A stretch of DNA of 64,000 nucleotides from Pararge aegeria. Its lineage: Eukaryota; Arthropoda; Insecta; Lepidoptera; Nymphalidae. The stretch spans positions 17,455,001 to 17,519,000 of the forward strand of contig NC_053190.1 in assembly GCF_905163445.1 (NCBI RefSeq), in the 5' to 3' direction. The notes under the pieces are model-generated. The model saw nothing but the letters and a program-made list of their open reading frames with translations. It ran no database searches and was not told where the DNA came from. Position 1 is the first letter of the stretch. Each line of letters begins with the position of its first letter. This document shows, in pieces, positions 21,190 through 33,575 of the stretch. A program made the position numbers and the translations under genes.

Positions 21190-21466
21190 GTTAGAGCAAT
21201 TTTATTTGTTATCTATTTATATAGGTATTTATGTTATATATTTTATTTGGATTTATATTTTATGTATATATCTGTATAATTTTAAATATTATTTATTGCA
21301 CCACCTACCTCTTTTCTATGTTTTTTCCTTTTAAGCCATTGGTGGCCTAGAAGAAATAGCTATGTAGCGATAAGGCAACTAAATTGTACTCTCTTGATAT
21401 GTATTTATATCTCTGTAACTACTTTTTTTTTCTTTGGTGTACAATAAAAGTGTATTCATTCATTCA
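21190..21466 (+). repeat. LINE family L, 3' end with attc tail
   Basis: Nearly identical to 25160-25410 over its length ('attatttattgcaccaccta', 'gtagcgataaggc', 'tctctgtaactactt', AATAAAAGTGTATTCATTC). High similarity of the two copies suggests fairly recent activity. Confidence 0.8.
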
Positions 21467-22184
21467 TAAAATAATCTACCACATACACTTCACCCGAGTG
21501 GCCACGTCGAGCTAAAAGTAGTTTAAAGCATTTTGAATAAACACCGCTAGTTTGCCATTTATAACAGCAAAAGTATCAGCTAAACCATCAGAGCGCCATA
21601 TCTCGACATAGATATCTTTGGTACTATATCTATAATAATTCACATATACACTACGTTGTGTTTATTCAGATTCTTGTGTTGTATTTGTGAGATGTAATGA
21701 GCATCTAAGTTAAAAACTTATATTAAAATTCAGTGGAAAAAGTTAATTTACCTCATGTAGGTACTTACCTACATATATACGCACTCGTACATTAAAACCT
21801 ACTTTGTGATAACAATATGAGAGGTAAGTGACTGCCCATTAATAAAAAAAAAAACCTTACCTTTATTAGCCTTCAGTAGCCAGTAGTGCGCATAGTTATG
21901 TTGGCGGTACGTTCAAAATCTATACCTACCTACTACATTAATCGATGTTATTATTTTTATTTAGCTCTAGAATGTAAAAATCATAAATAAATAAATAAAA
22001 ATAAAATAAATAAATATAAATCAAAAGTACACCAACCCGCATTGGAGCTTGCTTCTATGCTCTAAGACCGGGACATCAGAGGTGATTAAATATTAAAAAG
22101 ATTTATATGTTCCCAATCTGAGAGGAGATCCGTGCCAGAGTGCCGCGTGGGGGATGTTCTCCCTACTTTTGCCGACCCCCCCTG

Positions 22185-22375
22185 GCGCAACCCCTCCCTA
22201 ACTGGTTAGCCCGCTACCATCTTAGACTCATCACTTACCACCAGGTGAGATTGCAGTCAAGGAATAAAAAATGTAAAAAAAATTACATTGTGGATGGTGG
22301 ATTGCGGAACTCCCAACTAAAGACCTATGTTCATCAGTGGACGTCAATTGGTTGAATTGATGATGGTGAAGAAGG
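22185..22375 (+). repeat. SINE D tail followed by RTE LINE end
   Basis: 'taactggttagcccgctacc' and 'caccaggtgagattgcagtc' are the family D tail. At 22300-22355 the sequence encodes CGLRNSQLKTYVHQWTSIG, the end of an RTE-type ORF2, then a gatgatgg-type tail. Confidence 0.7.
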
Positions 22376-23299
22376 TGATGAAGGTGAGAGCCGTGAAGAG
22401 ATCGCTCTATAGCTATAAGTGCGCCCGATGATCACTAATTTTTTCTGTATTTTGGATGACAGGTAGGTATACCAAATAATGTTGTAATTTACTCATTATA
22501 TTAGGTACTTGTACGATTATAAACTTAAATTATTCTTCATCGGGGTCATAAACTTTACACTCGCGAGATAAAATTAGCGGCTTACATAACGAGATAAGGA
22601 ATTCTTTATCTATTCATAACACAAAACCCCGATGCTCTGCCAGTTGTTTTTGTTTATTCCATCAAATAACATTGAAGTATTATAGAAGCTTGTGGTTAAT
22701 CGACTTAGAAATTGCTGGCAGTAGGTACCTATTGATTGATAAAGAAGAAATAAGAATTGAAGTGAGAAAGGAAATACTTATATTTAGTAAGAAGTGATTT
22801 TTGTGTCGGTAGATAGACGTTTTTCATATTTTGTGCGGTATTGTCTATCATTTTTACATACAAAAAACATGGTTGAACGCAAAGTTTGCATCAAGTTGAC
22901 AGGTCGTTGCCAGGTAGAAACATGTTAATTCGGTTGTGCAAAAATTTATATCCGTGGTCTTTCGTTTCGTTTTAAGTAACTTTTTCAACTTTTTTTTTGT
23001 TACTTTTTCAAGTAACTTTTGAAATAAAAATGCAAAAGTTACTTTCAAACATCCTATATTGCTATGGGTGTGCCTTAAAAACTTTGAAAAGTTCCCTTGA
23101 TTTCTCCAGGATTTCATTATCATTTCAAACAAGAAACATATTTTTCGTATGAGTCCAGGTGACTTCGAGTAATTGGGGAAAATATATCAGATTCCGTGTT
23201 ACCGTGCTCAGGCAGCGATTCCGGAGAGAGGCGGTTCAAAGTTAGCCGATTCAAAATGTCCTCCGTCTGAAAACCTTCATCATCAAAACGTCTAATAAT

Positions 23300-23375
23300 A
23301 AATAATCCCAGCGGATTTGAACTCGCCCCCCCGAAAGTGATGTCGAGCTCCTACCAAATTTGCTATCACCGCTAT
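23300..23375 (-). repeat. SINE family C head (antisense)
   Basis: 'ggatttgaactcgcccccc', then 'gaaagtgatgtcgagctcct' and 'ttgctatcaccgc' is the reverse complement of the family C tRNA-like head. It lies about 95 bases upstream of the triokinase start codon. Confidence 0.75.
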
Positions 23376-23468
23376 ATATATTTAATATTTCCTACAAATG
23401 TTTATAAAAAAAAATAAAAATAAAAACGTACGATAAATTATTTGTTATTCTTCAGATAGATAAGCAAC

Positions 23469-26400
23469 ATGGCTTCCAACAAGCCGATCACGAAGAAAGT
23501 CCTAAACTCACCAGACACTTGTGTCGATGATAACCTACGCGGAGTGGTGGCGCTGTACCCCAATCTACACCTACACCCCAAACACCGGGTGGTCACTTTA
23601 AGAAGAAAGGTAACCTATCTTCCTCAACACCAGTTTGAAAGCTGCTTTTGAGTCATAAGCACTTAACCATGTTCATTCAAACACGAATTTTTTCATTCAT
23701 TAATAAATTACGAATGAAAGAATTCGAATTCGAAAATATCAATTATAAAAGAGAGGATAATCTTCCCTCCTTCTCATAAGCACAAGAAAATGGATAGAAA
23801 CCGGTATATTTAAGGGCTATTATAGGGTATTTTTACTTTGTTTTATACACTTCAAGCCGCAAGTCAGAAGAAGAACCCATCTGAGTAGGTACCTTATTTG
23901 CAAATTCGGAACTCAAAAGGAGAATTTGCTGCTTGCATCTATCTTGCATCACTTCACTCCAATCACGGGCTTCAGGTCTTAGGTAGGGACTTGTGAGTCC
24001 TCAGAAGCTTCATGAATTCATCTAGGGAGTCCCCTCAGAATCCAAGAATATTTAATATTTGGTTCAGCTTCATATACCTACATAATATCCTAAAATTGTT
24101 TAATTTAATCAATAAATCGTTTAATTTTTCAGACGGATTCTGGAAGAGTAGCGGTACTTAGCGGGGGAGGATCTGGACATGAGCCCTTTGCAGCAGGTAA
24201 AATAAGCAGCATACTTAAACAAGACGCCTACGCTGTTGTTAAGATCATGGAATATATTTGTTTCCATCCCAGACCAATATTTGTATCTAATTTGCAGGTT
24301 TTATAGGAAATGGTATGCTGTCTGGAGCAGTAGCTGGTGGAGTATTCGCATCTCCACCAACCGCCAATGTACTTTACGCGATCGCACAACTTTACAAATA
24401 TAATTCAGGTAATGTCAGGCCCAAATTTCAAACGCGAATATCAAGCAGAAGGCCGTCTCCGAAATCCACACACAACGCAACATTCTGTTAAACCTTTTGG
24501 GATATCAGAATGTTTTGACTAGAGCAGAAATTGATGCTGCGAATATTGGATCAATCTGAATTTGCAATTTCAGGAGGAGTCCTAGTATTTTGCGGAAACT
24601 ACACTGGTGATAGATTAAATTTTGGAAAGGCAACTGAGAAAGCCAAAATCGCAGGAATTAAGGTAAGCCAGTTTCCTTAAATATAGTTCAACGGCTACAT
24701 ACCACGATAATATTTTGGGATTTGTCAGTACTTCGACCCAGTTGCATCGATCGTGGTCACGACGGGACTCAAGACATGTTGATTAACCACGAACATTTTA
24801 ATCTTTAGTAAGCCAGTTTATCTGACATGTTTTATGGAATTACAAAAGGGTTAAAACTGTATCAAAGGGATATTTAAATGTCATATACAATATCTCGCTT
24901 TCTAGTCAACCACATTTTACTAAATTTCTGTAATACGCTGCTAGCATTATTACACCACTATTGCACACTTTAGAAAGACTTTCTTCAATTTCTGTCTTAT
25001 TATTTTGATGCTATTTTTTAGACGGAGTTATTCTTCGTGGGCGAAGACGTTGCTTCCAGCACTAATAAGACTGGAGGCAGAGGAATGTGTGGCGAAGTCT
25101 TTCTTTTCAAGGTAGGTAGTTTGATTTTAGTTCTCGATTAAAATGATTTAATCATTGATTGATATATAATCATTTTATTCTATATAAATATAGAATATAT
25201 ATTTTATTTATATATTTGTATAATTTTAAATATTATTTATTGCACCACCTACCTCTTTTCTATGTTTTTTTCCTTTTACGCCAATGGTTGCCTGGAAGAA
25301 ATCGCTATGTAGCGATAAGGCCACCGATTGTACTCTCTTGATATGTATTTATATCTCTGTAACTACTTATTTTTCTTTGGTCTACAATAAAAGTGTATTC
25401 ATTCATTCATGATTAACTAATTATCAAAACAAATTGATGAATCTGTTACCAGATGCTTGGTGCGATGTCTGCGAAAGGATACGATTTATCTTCAATGCAC
25501 AATGCTCTTGCAGAGATTACGAAGAATATGGCAACTCTTGGAGTATGCTTCAGCGCTTGCTCTTTACCAGGTTCTTTATTTAAGTTTTAACTATATTTAT
25601 TTATCGAACAATCCTTATTCAATGTGCCTAAATATAAGACAAAGCTTGTCTTGATTGGGGACGCACTTGCCTAGCAGATGCGTCTGTATTCTTGCCGTGA
25701 ATACCTTTGGGAAAGGGTGCTCAGCACCTAAAGAGTTCTTTTAAGATACGTGGATAAAAAACTTTTCGTTCGAGTTAACTGGATATCAAATACACGACGC
25801 TACTTATAGGTTTTTTGCTGTTCTTTGTTTCGGTAAATAGAGAACAGTATTATGGTGTTCCCAAGAACATTTACAAAAACGTAAATGAATGTAGAAAGAA
25901 ATGAGCAACAACGTTGCAAACGTGCAGAAAATAAGCAACCAGCTAACTTACTTCTTTCCATATCATTATTTTTTGATAAAGTCAAAGTCAAATATTTCTT
26001 TATTCAAATAGCCACAAAGATGACACTTTTGATGCGTTGATTATATACAAAATGTGTACATAGCAGTGAGTAGTGATTCGTCAACTTAAAACTAATGCTA
26101 CGAGGTTTACAAACGCCTAACGCCTAACGGTCTAAGAAAAAGCCCACAACAAACTTAGCTACTTACTTACATAGATATATTTTTGTGAACATACATTAAA
26201 TTTTCAAATATGTATTGGCTATAGATTGTAATTATATGAACTTCTTTAAATGTATCTCTTAATGACTCTCTCGGCCCCATTTTATAGATCGCAGGAAAAA
26301 TCCATATGACACAATGCTGTGAAAGTAGCTAAAATAGACTAGCCTAGCCGTTTCTATGTCTGAGTCTGATAAAATGCAGTGTTCGTGCAATAAAGTTTTG

Positions 26401-29400
26401 AATAAACAATTAACAGTTTCCTTTAAGTCAATCACCGCCATTTTTTAATAACAGGTCAGTCGCCTCTATTTGAGATAGCACCAGATGAGATGGAGCTCGG
26501 CGCTGGGGTCCACGGTGAAGCTGGTATCGAGAAACTAAAAATGGGCACAGCTAAAGAAATTGTGGCGTTAATCCTGGACAAGGTAGGTACACACTTTAGA
26601 TATTTTTCGACAATGGACATTACTGGTAAGTTACAGGTATCATACTGATATACATTTAATTTGCGCCAGTAGAGCATTTATGAAGTGCTTTATTTCAGAT
26701 AATAGCGCATCTTAAGCTCAGTGTCGGAAACAGAGTAGCAGTCATGATAAACAACATGGGAGGCACTTCGCTCATGGAAATTAACATTATTGCAGCGGAA
26801 ATCAAGGATTACTTAGGTTTGAATTGAAACATTATGTATTTCTGCTAAAAACTATTGCCAAGGTCATAAACGAAAAGTCAAAGCATAAAACTCCAAACAA
26901 CCAAAAGTTGTTCAACTAAAACTTGGATAACTAACACTTTTGTTTAAACAGCTAGTGATAAATGTGCATCAAGTACTGCAAGCACACCTTGCTAATGTAA
27001 TAATGAACATAAGAAATTAAAAAGAAACATATCAAATATCGCGTTATCTGAAATTTGGCGAATTACTGGTACCTTATTGATCGATGACTAACAATCATTA
27101 AGTTTTACAGACATAATTAAATATTAGTATTTTCATGGGTGCACCAATGATATTTACTTTTGGCAGATATTGTATGCCATTAAATTTAACTCCGATGAAG
27201 CAGCTACTATGTTACTCCTTTATCACTTATCAGCCTTTATCTGTGATATTTAGGCAATGAAAAGTCAAACTGCTCATTAACAAATACACTTTATGCCCTA
27301 TAGATCAAAACCAAATGAAAATGGAACGAATGATCTCCGGCCACCTAAAGACCTCTTTAGAAATGCAGGGCTTCCAGATTTGTCTTCTACACCTTAACAA
27401 AGAACATGGGGATCTTTGGTTAAAACTACTAGATGCACCCACCGAAGCAATCGGCTGGACCGGAGGTGTTATGTCCGTGAAGGAAGGCGATGAAGAACAT
27501 GGTGATGACGATACTTTACTGCAAGGAGATGGTAGAAAGGTACTTATTAATGGAAATCTTACTCGTTGAATTTTGTCAGCACAAATTTGTGTTATCATAC
27601 TTTAACTTTACCAAGAAGGTCAGCTATGAACCACAATGGTTACATCACTTCTGAAATACAACTAACCCAAAGTACAGATGCATAGCGCAGGAGTAGCTGT
27701 GAGTTCAGAAACAAAGCGACGCTGACTTACGTGTCCATAATTTCAACAGTCCTTGCACGACATAGAAATCGAAAGCATTTCGATTAAGTAAATATATAGT
27801 ACTAGTTCAATTAAGTTTTTAATTAATTTTTTAAGTGCATAATCTTTTGACCATAGCTTGTTTGAAATTTGCTATCTGACCACATTCTTGTATATCCATT
27901 TTCTAAATTCAATTCATGCATAATCTAATAAATATAAGATTTATAACTTAGTAACGTTGTTATTTGTCAAAAATATCTATACGTATATACTATATTGTAA
28001 CAAATAACATGTTTGCTTAGGAACTAATAGAAAACGGACGTTAATCCATAACGGCTGGTACATGTCTACTAGAATTGAAGAAAACCAGAGCTACAAACAT
28101 AATAGTGTTTGCTACACAGCTCTGATTATTTTGCCAATAGATTCCGTTATTAACTATAATCTGTTTTTATATTGTTTTAGACTGCTACCGGTCCATCCTT
28201 GTCAATGAAAGAGCAAGAGATACTTCGAGGAAGTTTGCAAGCGGCTGCCCAAGAGTTGGTGAGAAATGAGGAGCTGCTCAATAGGCTGGATTCAGGGTGT
28301 GGAGATGGAGATTGTGGGATAACGCTTAAGAAATTCGGGAAAGGTTAGACTTGATATATTTCGGCAGCTTTTGGCTACCATGAAACAAATTTTTGTGTAA
28401 GATAAAAACATTTTTATCATAAAAAAGCCCATTATCGGCCAACTTCGGAGCACGGGTCTCTTTTAGGAACTAAAGGGTTTACCACGATGTCCAAGTGGAC
28501 ATCGTGGTGGACTACGGCCTAAATCCCGGCCCGACTAATTGCTAAAATTCACACGCCTTTATGGAGACCTTTAGAGTTCTCCATAATGTACTCACAATTT
28601 TTTCCTTCACCGTGAAGGAATCCGAGATGAACTCGGTCCCCCAGAAAGAGAGACTGAAGTGCTAACAGATGGGATATCACTGCCTGAAACATTTTACCAG
28701 GCGATTAAAGCTTGAGCGCAATTGTTTTGTTTCAGCGGTGTTATCATACCTTGAGACAGCGTCATTGGAGTACCCTTCAAATGTTGTGTGGGAATTGTCG
28801 GAGATGGCAGAAACTGACATGGGAGGTACATCGGGAGGTATCTACAGTTTAGGGTTCGCTGCAGCATCTCAAGCTATAGCTAAGTAAGTTATTTCGTGTA
28901 AGAAGCCTTTGTTTATTTTGTTTAATGCGGAAAAAAATGGTACAATAAATACTAGTTTCTTTTGAAAAATATTGGAGGATGTTCAGTACTACATTTTAAG
29001 CTCTGAAGATGATGAGGAAGAAGAGTGTGTAAATAAGATGTGATTGTACGCTCACACGGTGTAATTTATAATTTCTTCAATCTTTATATTCCACGAAAAA
29101 CAGATCATCGGCAACTCGGAACTTTTTACACACGTTTCACTTCTTCGTTAAGTCATAACAATTATTAATTGTATAGTAAATATCTCCTACGGATGCGCCG
29201 AAGTCGGAGCGAAGCTATAGAGAGTACATTGCCGAAGATCTGATTTGTGTGGATAATACAGATTGCAGAAATTACTATAAACTACACCGATTATCTTGAT
29301 TCTCGCAGAATATAGAAGATTAAGCTTAGTTATACCATGGAATTCCGCCAAGTTACGCCTGCTTCCATCCAATATGTACGCCCGCAAACTATTTATTAGA

Positions 29401-31200
29401 TAGGTCTATTGATGGAAAAAATTGTATAAAACATATTTTTTGCTTTCAGTGCTACATCAAATGATAGGTCGTCTTGGTTAGAAGCATGGGAGAGCGCAAT
29501 GCAAGCGATAACTAAATATGGCGGAGCTGAACCTGGAGACAGAACCATGGTAGAGTTACCTTACTATCTTATGCAGACTAAAACATAGACTTATTTACAT
29601 TAGTGAAATCCTAGTAACGTACACAGCAGCTAGTATACCTTCGTACTTACTTACCTTAATGTATTTCTGCTTGCCAAAATTCTGCAAGCCGAGCTCAATA
29701 CATATAATTAGCAATTACGATTTATTTTAACTAAAAAAAAACAATAAACAAAAACTAAAGAAAACAATTAATAATTATAAACTTAAGAAACACTTTATGA
29801 AATGATTATGCAAATGGACAGCAATTAACTATAACGTCCGTCTATCTCTGGTGCTGAAGCCGAACTGAGCTCCGTTTGGCGTGCGCGCAGCCTTGTACCC
29901 CGCGTGCCCCTCCAAGTCCGCTTGCCTCACGCCACGGCATCGTCCGAGTAGGCCACGCCCCCAAACATGACTAGTCAAGACTAATTCTCTTTCTCTAATT
30001 ATATATATTTTTCAATAATTGACGCATAAAAGGAGATGGTTCACTACAGAAAGCACCGGCAACGACGACCTTCAGACCGGAACACAGCATTGCAACAAAG
30101 CTGCTTGGCGGCAGAAATAAGCATGGCGACAGTAGATAGGTACTTCCCCGGACGAGATCTGCCACAAAAAGTTCTACTAAATAATACAATTAAGATTGTG
30201 ATAAGTTAACTGTTTAAAGTGGTAATGGGTAGACATTATAAGTAATCTCGTGGTAGCCATTTTGGCCCTACTGGTCTCGTATATTGGAATTATTGACCGT
30301 GGTGCATGTTTACTTCCAGCTCGATACGTTGTATGCGTCTGCGCTGGTGTACAAACAAAACTTGAAAGCTGATCTCAAAACTGCCTCAAAGAAGACTGTG
30401 GAAGCTGCTGAGAAGGGTTCCAAAGCCACCGCTACTATGTCCGCAAGGTATTTTAATTACATACGGTTTTCATGGATTCTTAAGCTTCACATATTATCGA
30501 GAATGCGTTAAATTTCAGTTGAGATGCTACTGTTGAGGTCCACTAAAACACTTGTGCATAAAAATGCATATTGTAACGCAGAATCTGACGGAAAAATAAA
30601 TTAAAGTAATTTTTATGGCATGTCGTTGACTACATCTGTGTCCTGAATACAATTGGCTAACAAGCCATTTATTCCTCTTTAAGATGGTAAATTTCTACGG
30701 TTACTATAATTCACACCGTGTTATCAACACCACTACGGTTGCCACCGACTACGTCTTTATGTTAAATATAAGATCTTTGGTTTTAAATCAAGGACCAACT
30801 TTTTGTTTTGGTTTATTTAGATTTTTAGAAAAATTTAATTTTCTGTTAGGTCGGTTTTTAGTTTTTATCTTTTGATTTAGGCTTTACAATACTTATAATA
30901 CTTATATACAGATAAACACACAAACACTTTCCAGTTGTGGGAATCGAACCCAGAGCCTAGGGCTCAGAGAGCAGGGTCGCTTCCCACTTTGCCAGCCGCA
31001 GCCAAAGCAGCTTGTATAGAATAGCATGTTTTATGCACTTGTTGTACAATTTACTGCTACTTTTAAAAAAGACTTAACTTTTCAGAGCGGGACGAGCCTC
31101 GTATGTAGCGAGCGGCTACGTCCACGATGAAGATGCGGGCGCGCGGGCAGTTGCAATATGGCTGCGTGCAATTTTAGACCACATCGCTAATAGTTATTAG
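23469..31200 (+). CDS. TKFC: Triokinase/FMN cyclase (dihydroxyacetone kinase), complete, 14 coding exons
   Basis: Exons: 23469-23609, 24133-24196, 24298-24408, 24574-24662, 25022-25111, 25453-25570, 26455-26582, 26699-26816, 27304-27539, 28181-28343, 28736-28883, 29450-29549, 30320-30447, 31086-31200; all GT-AG, joins in frame, about 582 residues (human enzyme 575). The family phosphorylates dihydroxyacetone and glyceraldehyde with ATP; the animal enzyme also splits FAD to cyclic FMN. N-terminal DhaK domain: GGGSGHEP (58-65), MLSGAVAGGVFASP, TGDRLNFG, and GVHGEAG with the substrate-binding His (about 224). C-terminal DhaL domain: the Mg-ATP loop SGCGDGDCG (403-411), ETDMGGTSGGIYSL and GAEPGDRTM. 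All key motifs are intact, so it should be active and cytosolic. The ATG follows an untranslated AT-rich leader; introns carry LINE and SINE remnants. Confidence 0.95.
25160..25410 (+). repeat. LINE family L 3' end in triokinase intron 5
   Basis: Matches 21190-21466 closely; ends with AATAAAAGTGTATTCATTCATTC. It stops about 40 bases before exon 6. Confidence 0.8.
25975..26160 (-). repeat. LINE family E 3' UTR (antisense) in intron 6
   Basis: 'aaagtcaaagtcaaatattt', then 'gatgacacttttgatgcg', 'acttaaaactaatgctacg' and 'gcccacaacaaacttagc': reverse complement of the family E end, including its gactttgactttg tail. Confidence 0.8.
26230..26410 (-). repeat. LINE-like repeat shared with 54530-54640
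   Basis: 'acaatgctgtgaaagtagct', then 'aaaatagactagccta' and 'gtttctatgtc' is also found as 'aatgctgtgaaagtaactaa', 'aatagaccaacctagc' near 54540. Likely another LINE 3' part, just before exon 7. Confidence 0.55.
28425..28640 (-). repeat. SINE family C fragments (antisense) in intron 10
   Basis: 'ggagcacgggtctc', then 'ggtggactacggcc', 'ccataatgtactcac' and 'tttccttcaccgtgaagg'. Includes a small perfect hairpin 'accacgatgtccaagtggac', 'atcgtggt' at 28478-28505. Confidence 0.6.
29187..29380 (+). repeat. Repeat family F copy in intron 11
   Basis: 'gcgccgaagtcggagcgaag', then 'agattaagcttagttata', 'ggaattccgccaagttacgc' and 'ctgcttccatccaatatg'. Shares its right part with 6930-7091 and 38500-38575. 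Confidence 0.7.
29829..29968 (-). pseudogene. GC-rich coding-like island in triokinase intron 12
   Basis: The minus strand reads MFGGVAYSDDAVA then a stop from 29968; in the next frame it reads VRQADLEGHAGYKAARTPNG then AQFGFSTRDRRTL and a stop at 29831-29829. It is rich in G, C and CpG, unlike the surrounding AT-rich intron. A one-base shift would join the two halves. It may be a decayed retrocopy or an exon of a nested minus-strand gene. I do not recognise the protein. It has no clear poly-A tail. Confidence 0.35.
30009..30180 (+). repeat. Repeat family A copy in intron 12
   Basis: 'caataattgacgcataaaag', then 'gcaccggcaacgacgacctt', 'gcaacaaagctgcttggcgg' and 'cggacgagatctgccac'. An internal deletion removes the middle block. 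Confidence 0.75.
30880..31010 (-). repeat. SINE family M head (antisense) in intron 13
   Basis: 'cacacaaacactttccagtt', then 'gtgggaatcgaacccagagc' and 'agcagggtcgcttcccactt'. Reverse complement of the tRNA-like head. Confidence 0.8.
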
Positions 31201-31375
31201 GTTCATATTTTAAAGAATTCACTCTTACTACAATTATTTGAAGCAGTGTTATTTTAATACAAGTTAAATGTCACATCTTATCGTACTAAGAATAGGATTT
31301 TATCCTGTAAGAAGAGCTGTAACAATGTTGAAATAATACTGCTTTTAGATATGGTGTAATCATGCTGTTCTCGTC

Positions 31376-31381
31376 ATTAAA
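31376..31381 (+). promoter_or_regulatory. Possible polyadenylation signal ATTAAA of triokinase
   Basis: ATTAAA about 176 bases after the triokinase stop, the nearest variant signal in an AT-rich region. Tentative. Confidence 0.3.
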
Positions 31382-31784
31382 GTCTTAAAAGTAAAATAAC
31401 ACGAGTTTAATGTTAGCAATAATTGAGATTTACTAACGTCACCTCTTCCTTAGTCATGAATGAATTCATGTCGCGCGAAGGAAACAGTAAGGGTCATATT
31501 GATAAACATAGCATGACGTCGGAATTATTATTCAGTGTTTGTCACACTACAACTGACAGCACCTTGTGATTGTCATAGCGTGCCGAGCATTTTTTTCTTG
31601 TGGATGAAAAGTACACAATTCATTAAATTGTGATTGTTTTTGTCATATCGTACCCTGCTCTGACAAGTTTGTCCTTTTTCAGAGCTCTTTGAAACTTTTA
31701 CATTATATTTTGACCAATTTTTACCATATCTTTATAAATTATAGTCTTAATGTCTGATGTATATAATAGTTAAGTTAAGTTTTA

Positions 31785-31880
31785 TCAAAATTCGTTCAGA
31801 ATTATTTGCGTAAAAGAGGAAAAAATAGATGGATGCACCCATCTATACAAACTTTCACATTAACAATATTAGTAGGATAC
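31785..31880 (-). repeat. Helitron-like 5' end fragment (antisense)
   Basis: 'atcaaaattcgttcagaatt', then 'aacaatattagtaggatac': reverse complement of the 'TCCTACTAATATT' start shared with the elements at 55166 and 61073. Confidence 0.55.
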
Positions 31881-32366
31881 TCCGGTCCACATAGGAACAC
31901 TAAATTTACCTCAACAACACCGTTTTTTAATATTTTTGACATTTCAAATAAAACAAAGGATTCTAACAGTATCTTTAATCATCACAATATTTAACAATAA
32001 TTGTTCTATAAGTTACAATCACCAAGTTAATAAAATATTATATATTATATATTTATTGTATGTGTATTGCTATATGACACAATGACGTCATTTGGTACAT
32101 TCACCTGCCTAATAAATTCACTAAGTAATTAGTATAGCCATTTCGTTTAGTTCTCTGTGAGGAAAAATATGTTTTGATTAATTGACTGAGAAATGATATT
32201 AAGGTAGCCCTGCCTTAGTCGCATCTCCATACAGAAGTGCGGACCATTCTGCTATTTATTATTTATTATCCTAAACTTTATTTTTTTTAATATCACCTAA
32301 AGTTATGATACAGCCTGAGACGGTAGCGGACTAACCTGTTAGACGAATGAAAGTACCATAAAACCT

Positions 32367-32748
32367 CAGAACTAAGAACAAACAGAAACCGTGTACACGA
32401 CTAGTATCCGAGCATCAAAAACCACTCCACTTTAGCAGTTTCTCGAAAGGGCGGTTAGTCAATTAATTCCATTTCATCATCATATAAACCCATTACCAGC
32501 CCACTACAGGGCACGGGTCTCCTCCCACATTAAGAAGGCGTTTAACGAATCAATTTAGCAGCTGAAAAAAATTATTTACCTCTAATGTTATAAACGTTCA
32601 GCGATGGGGAAAATGGGAAAAGTTTGTGAGCTAGCAACATTCGCGGGTGTGAAGTGAAGAGTGCGCGGGGCGTTTTCACTGTTTTTCGTAACAATGCACT
32701 GCACGAAATAATAGCAGAATGAGGCTTCTGTATGTTCTGGATTCTATG
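32367..32748. mobile_element. TIR-MITE family B copy 3, with inserted SINE piece
   Basis: Left end 'cagaactaagaac', right end 'tgtatgttctggattct'. The interior 'gtgagctagcaacattcgcg', 'gtgaagtgaagagtgcgcgg' matches 15085-15359. An antisense SINE tail ('acccattaccagcccactac', 'agggcacgggtctcctccc') lies at about 32485-32540. Confidence 0.75.
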
Positions 32749-32847
32749 ATCAGACTAAACGTCTACAGATCTAAACGTCAACGTACCGTAGCGGTCAATC
32801 TGCCAATGACTTTTGTATGGCGATGCCACAGACAAGGACCACCTTAA

Positions 32848-32972
32848 GGCCGATTTTTCAATCGCAGATATTTGATGTGAGAGGTACATTAGAAATTACA
32901 GTTGTTGTATACAAATTTGAATGTTTCTAACTTGCTGCTAACACCTACAAAGTACAATTGAAAAATCAGCGC
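32848..32972. mobile_element. Short MITE with TTAA target duplication
   Basis: TTAA at 32844-32847 and 32973-32976 flank inverted ends 'ggccgatttttcaatcg' and 'caattgaaaaatcagcgc'. 125 bp. The TTAA duplication is typical of piggyBac-type transposition; relation to that superfamily is inferred only from this. Confidence 0.7.
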
Positions 32973-33264
32973 TTAATGGAATTGGGGAAAAGCGTGTAAA
33001 ACGATGATGTAGTTCAGCATTGTAAAACGATGGCTACACGAGGTTCCTATCTGCTTACTCGGCGGAATCCAATTGGCACTCGCGTTCAACCAATCACAGG
33101 ACCAGCCGGCTTAATCAAGCCTTGTGATTGGTCGATCACAGAGGCAAGTTATTCGCCTTGATTGGACGCTTCAAACAACGCGTGTAAAACCTACTCCTTT
33201 TGTACTGAAATATTTATTATACAACGTGTAAATGAAAACCGAAATATTCCCTCACAGGGTTTAG

Positions 33265-33575
33265 AGGTACATTATTATGTATGTGAAACCAAAGTCTAAT
33301 AATTTTTGAGTAAACAACTGCCATGGTTTTTGCTCAAAGAGATCAGATACAGCCCTAACATCACATGCAAAATTAAATCAAGTGACTCCTGTCATAGCGT
33401 AGGTACTATGCGCGTCTCGACCTTTTACCTTCAATAGGGTTGTCAATTTGTTTGTATCGAAAAATGTATATGCTTCTTTTGATTTAATATTTTTACAGGG
33501 TGATTTCTTATGACATATACTTTTGCACCCTAGAACAGTATTTCGTAATTCGGTTACACGTTGTATATTGTTTCG
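33265..33575 (+). repeat. Dispersed repeat family I, copy 2
   Basis: Collinear with 9355-9705 (see there). The surrounding minus-strand open frame at 33755-33378 has no protein-like features and is not called a gene. Confidence 0.7.

Larger units (their letters stand above)
19114..23468. other. Intergenic region between ceramidase 2 and triokinase
   Basis: No conserved coding sequence found. Holds family H (19455-19590), SINE M (19690-19880), a LINE/Helitron-type end (20330-20437), family A (20790-21060), LINE L (21190-21466) and SINE/LINE ends (22185-22375). 21470-22180 and 22380-23290 show only AT-rich sequence and simple AAAT-type runs. The triokinase promoter should lie close to 23400, but no clear TATA/initiator pair was seen. 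Confidence 0.6.
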
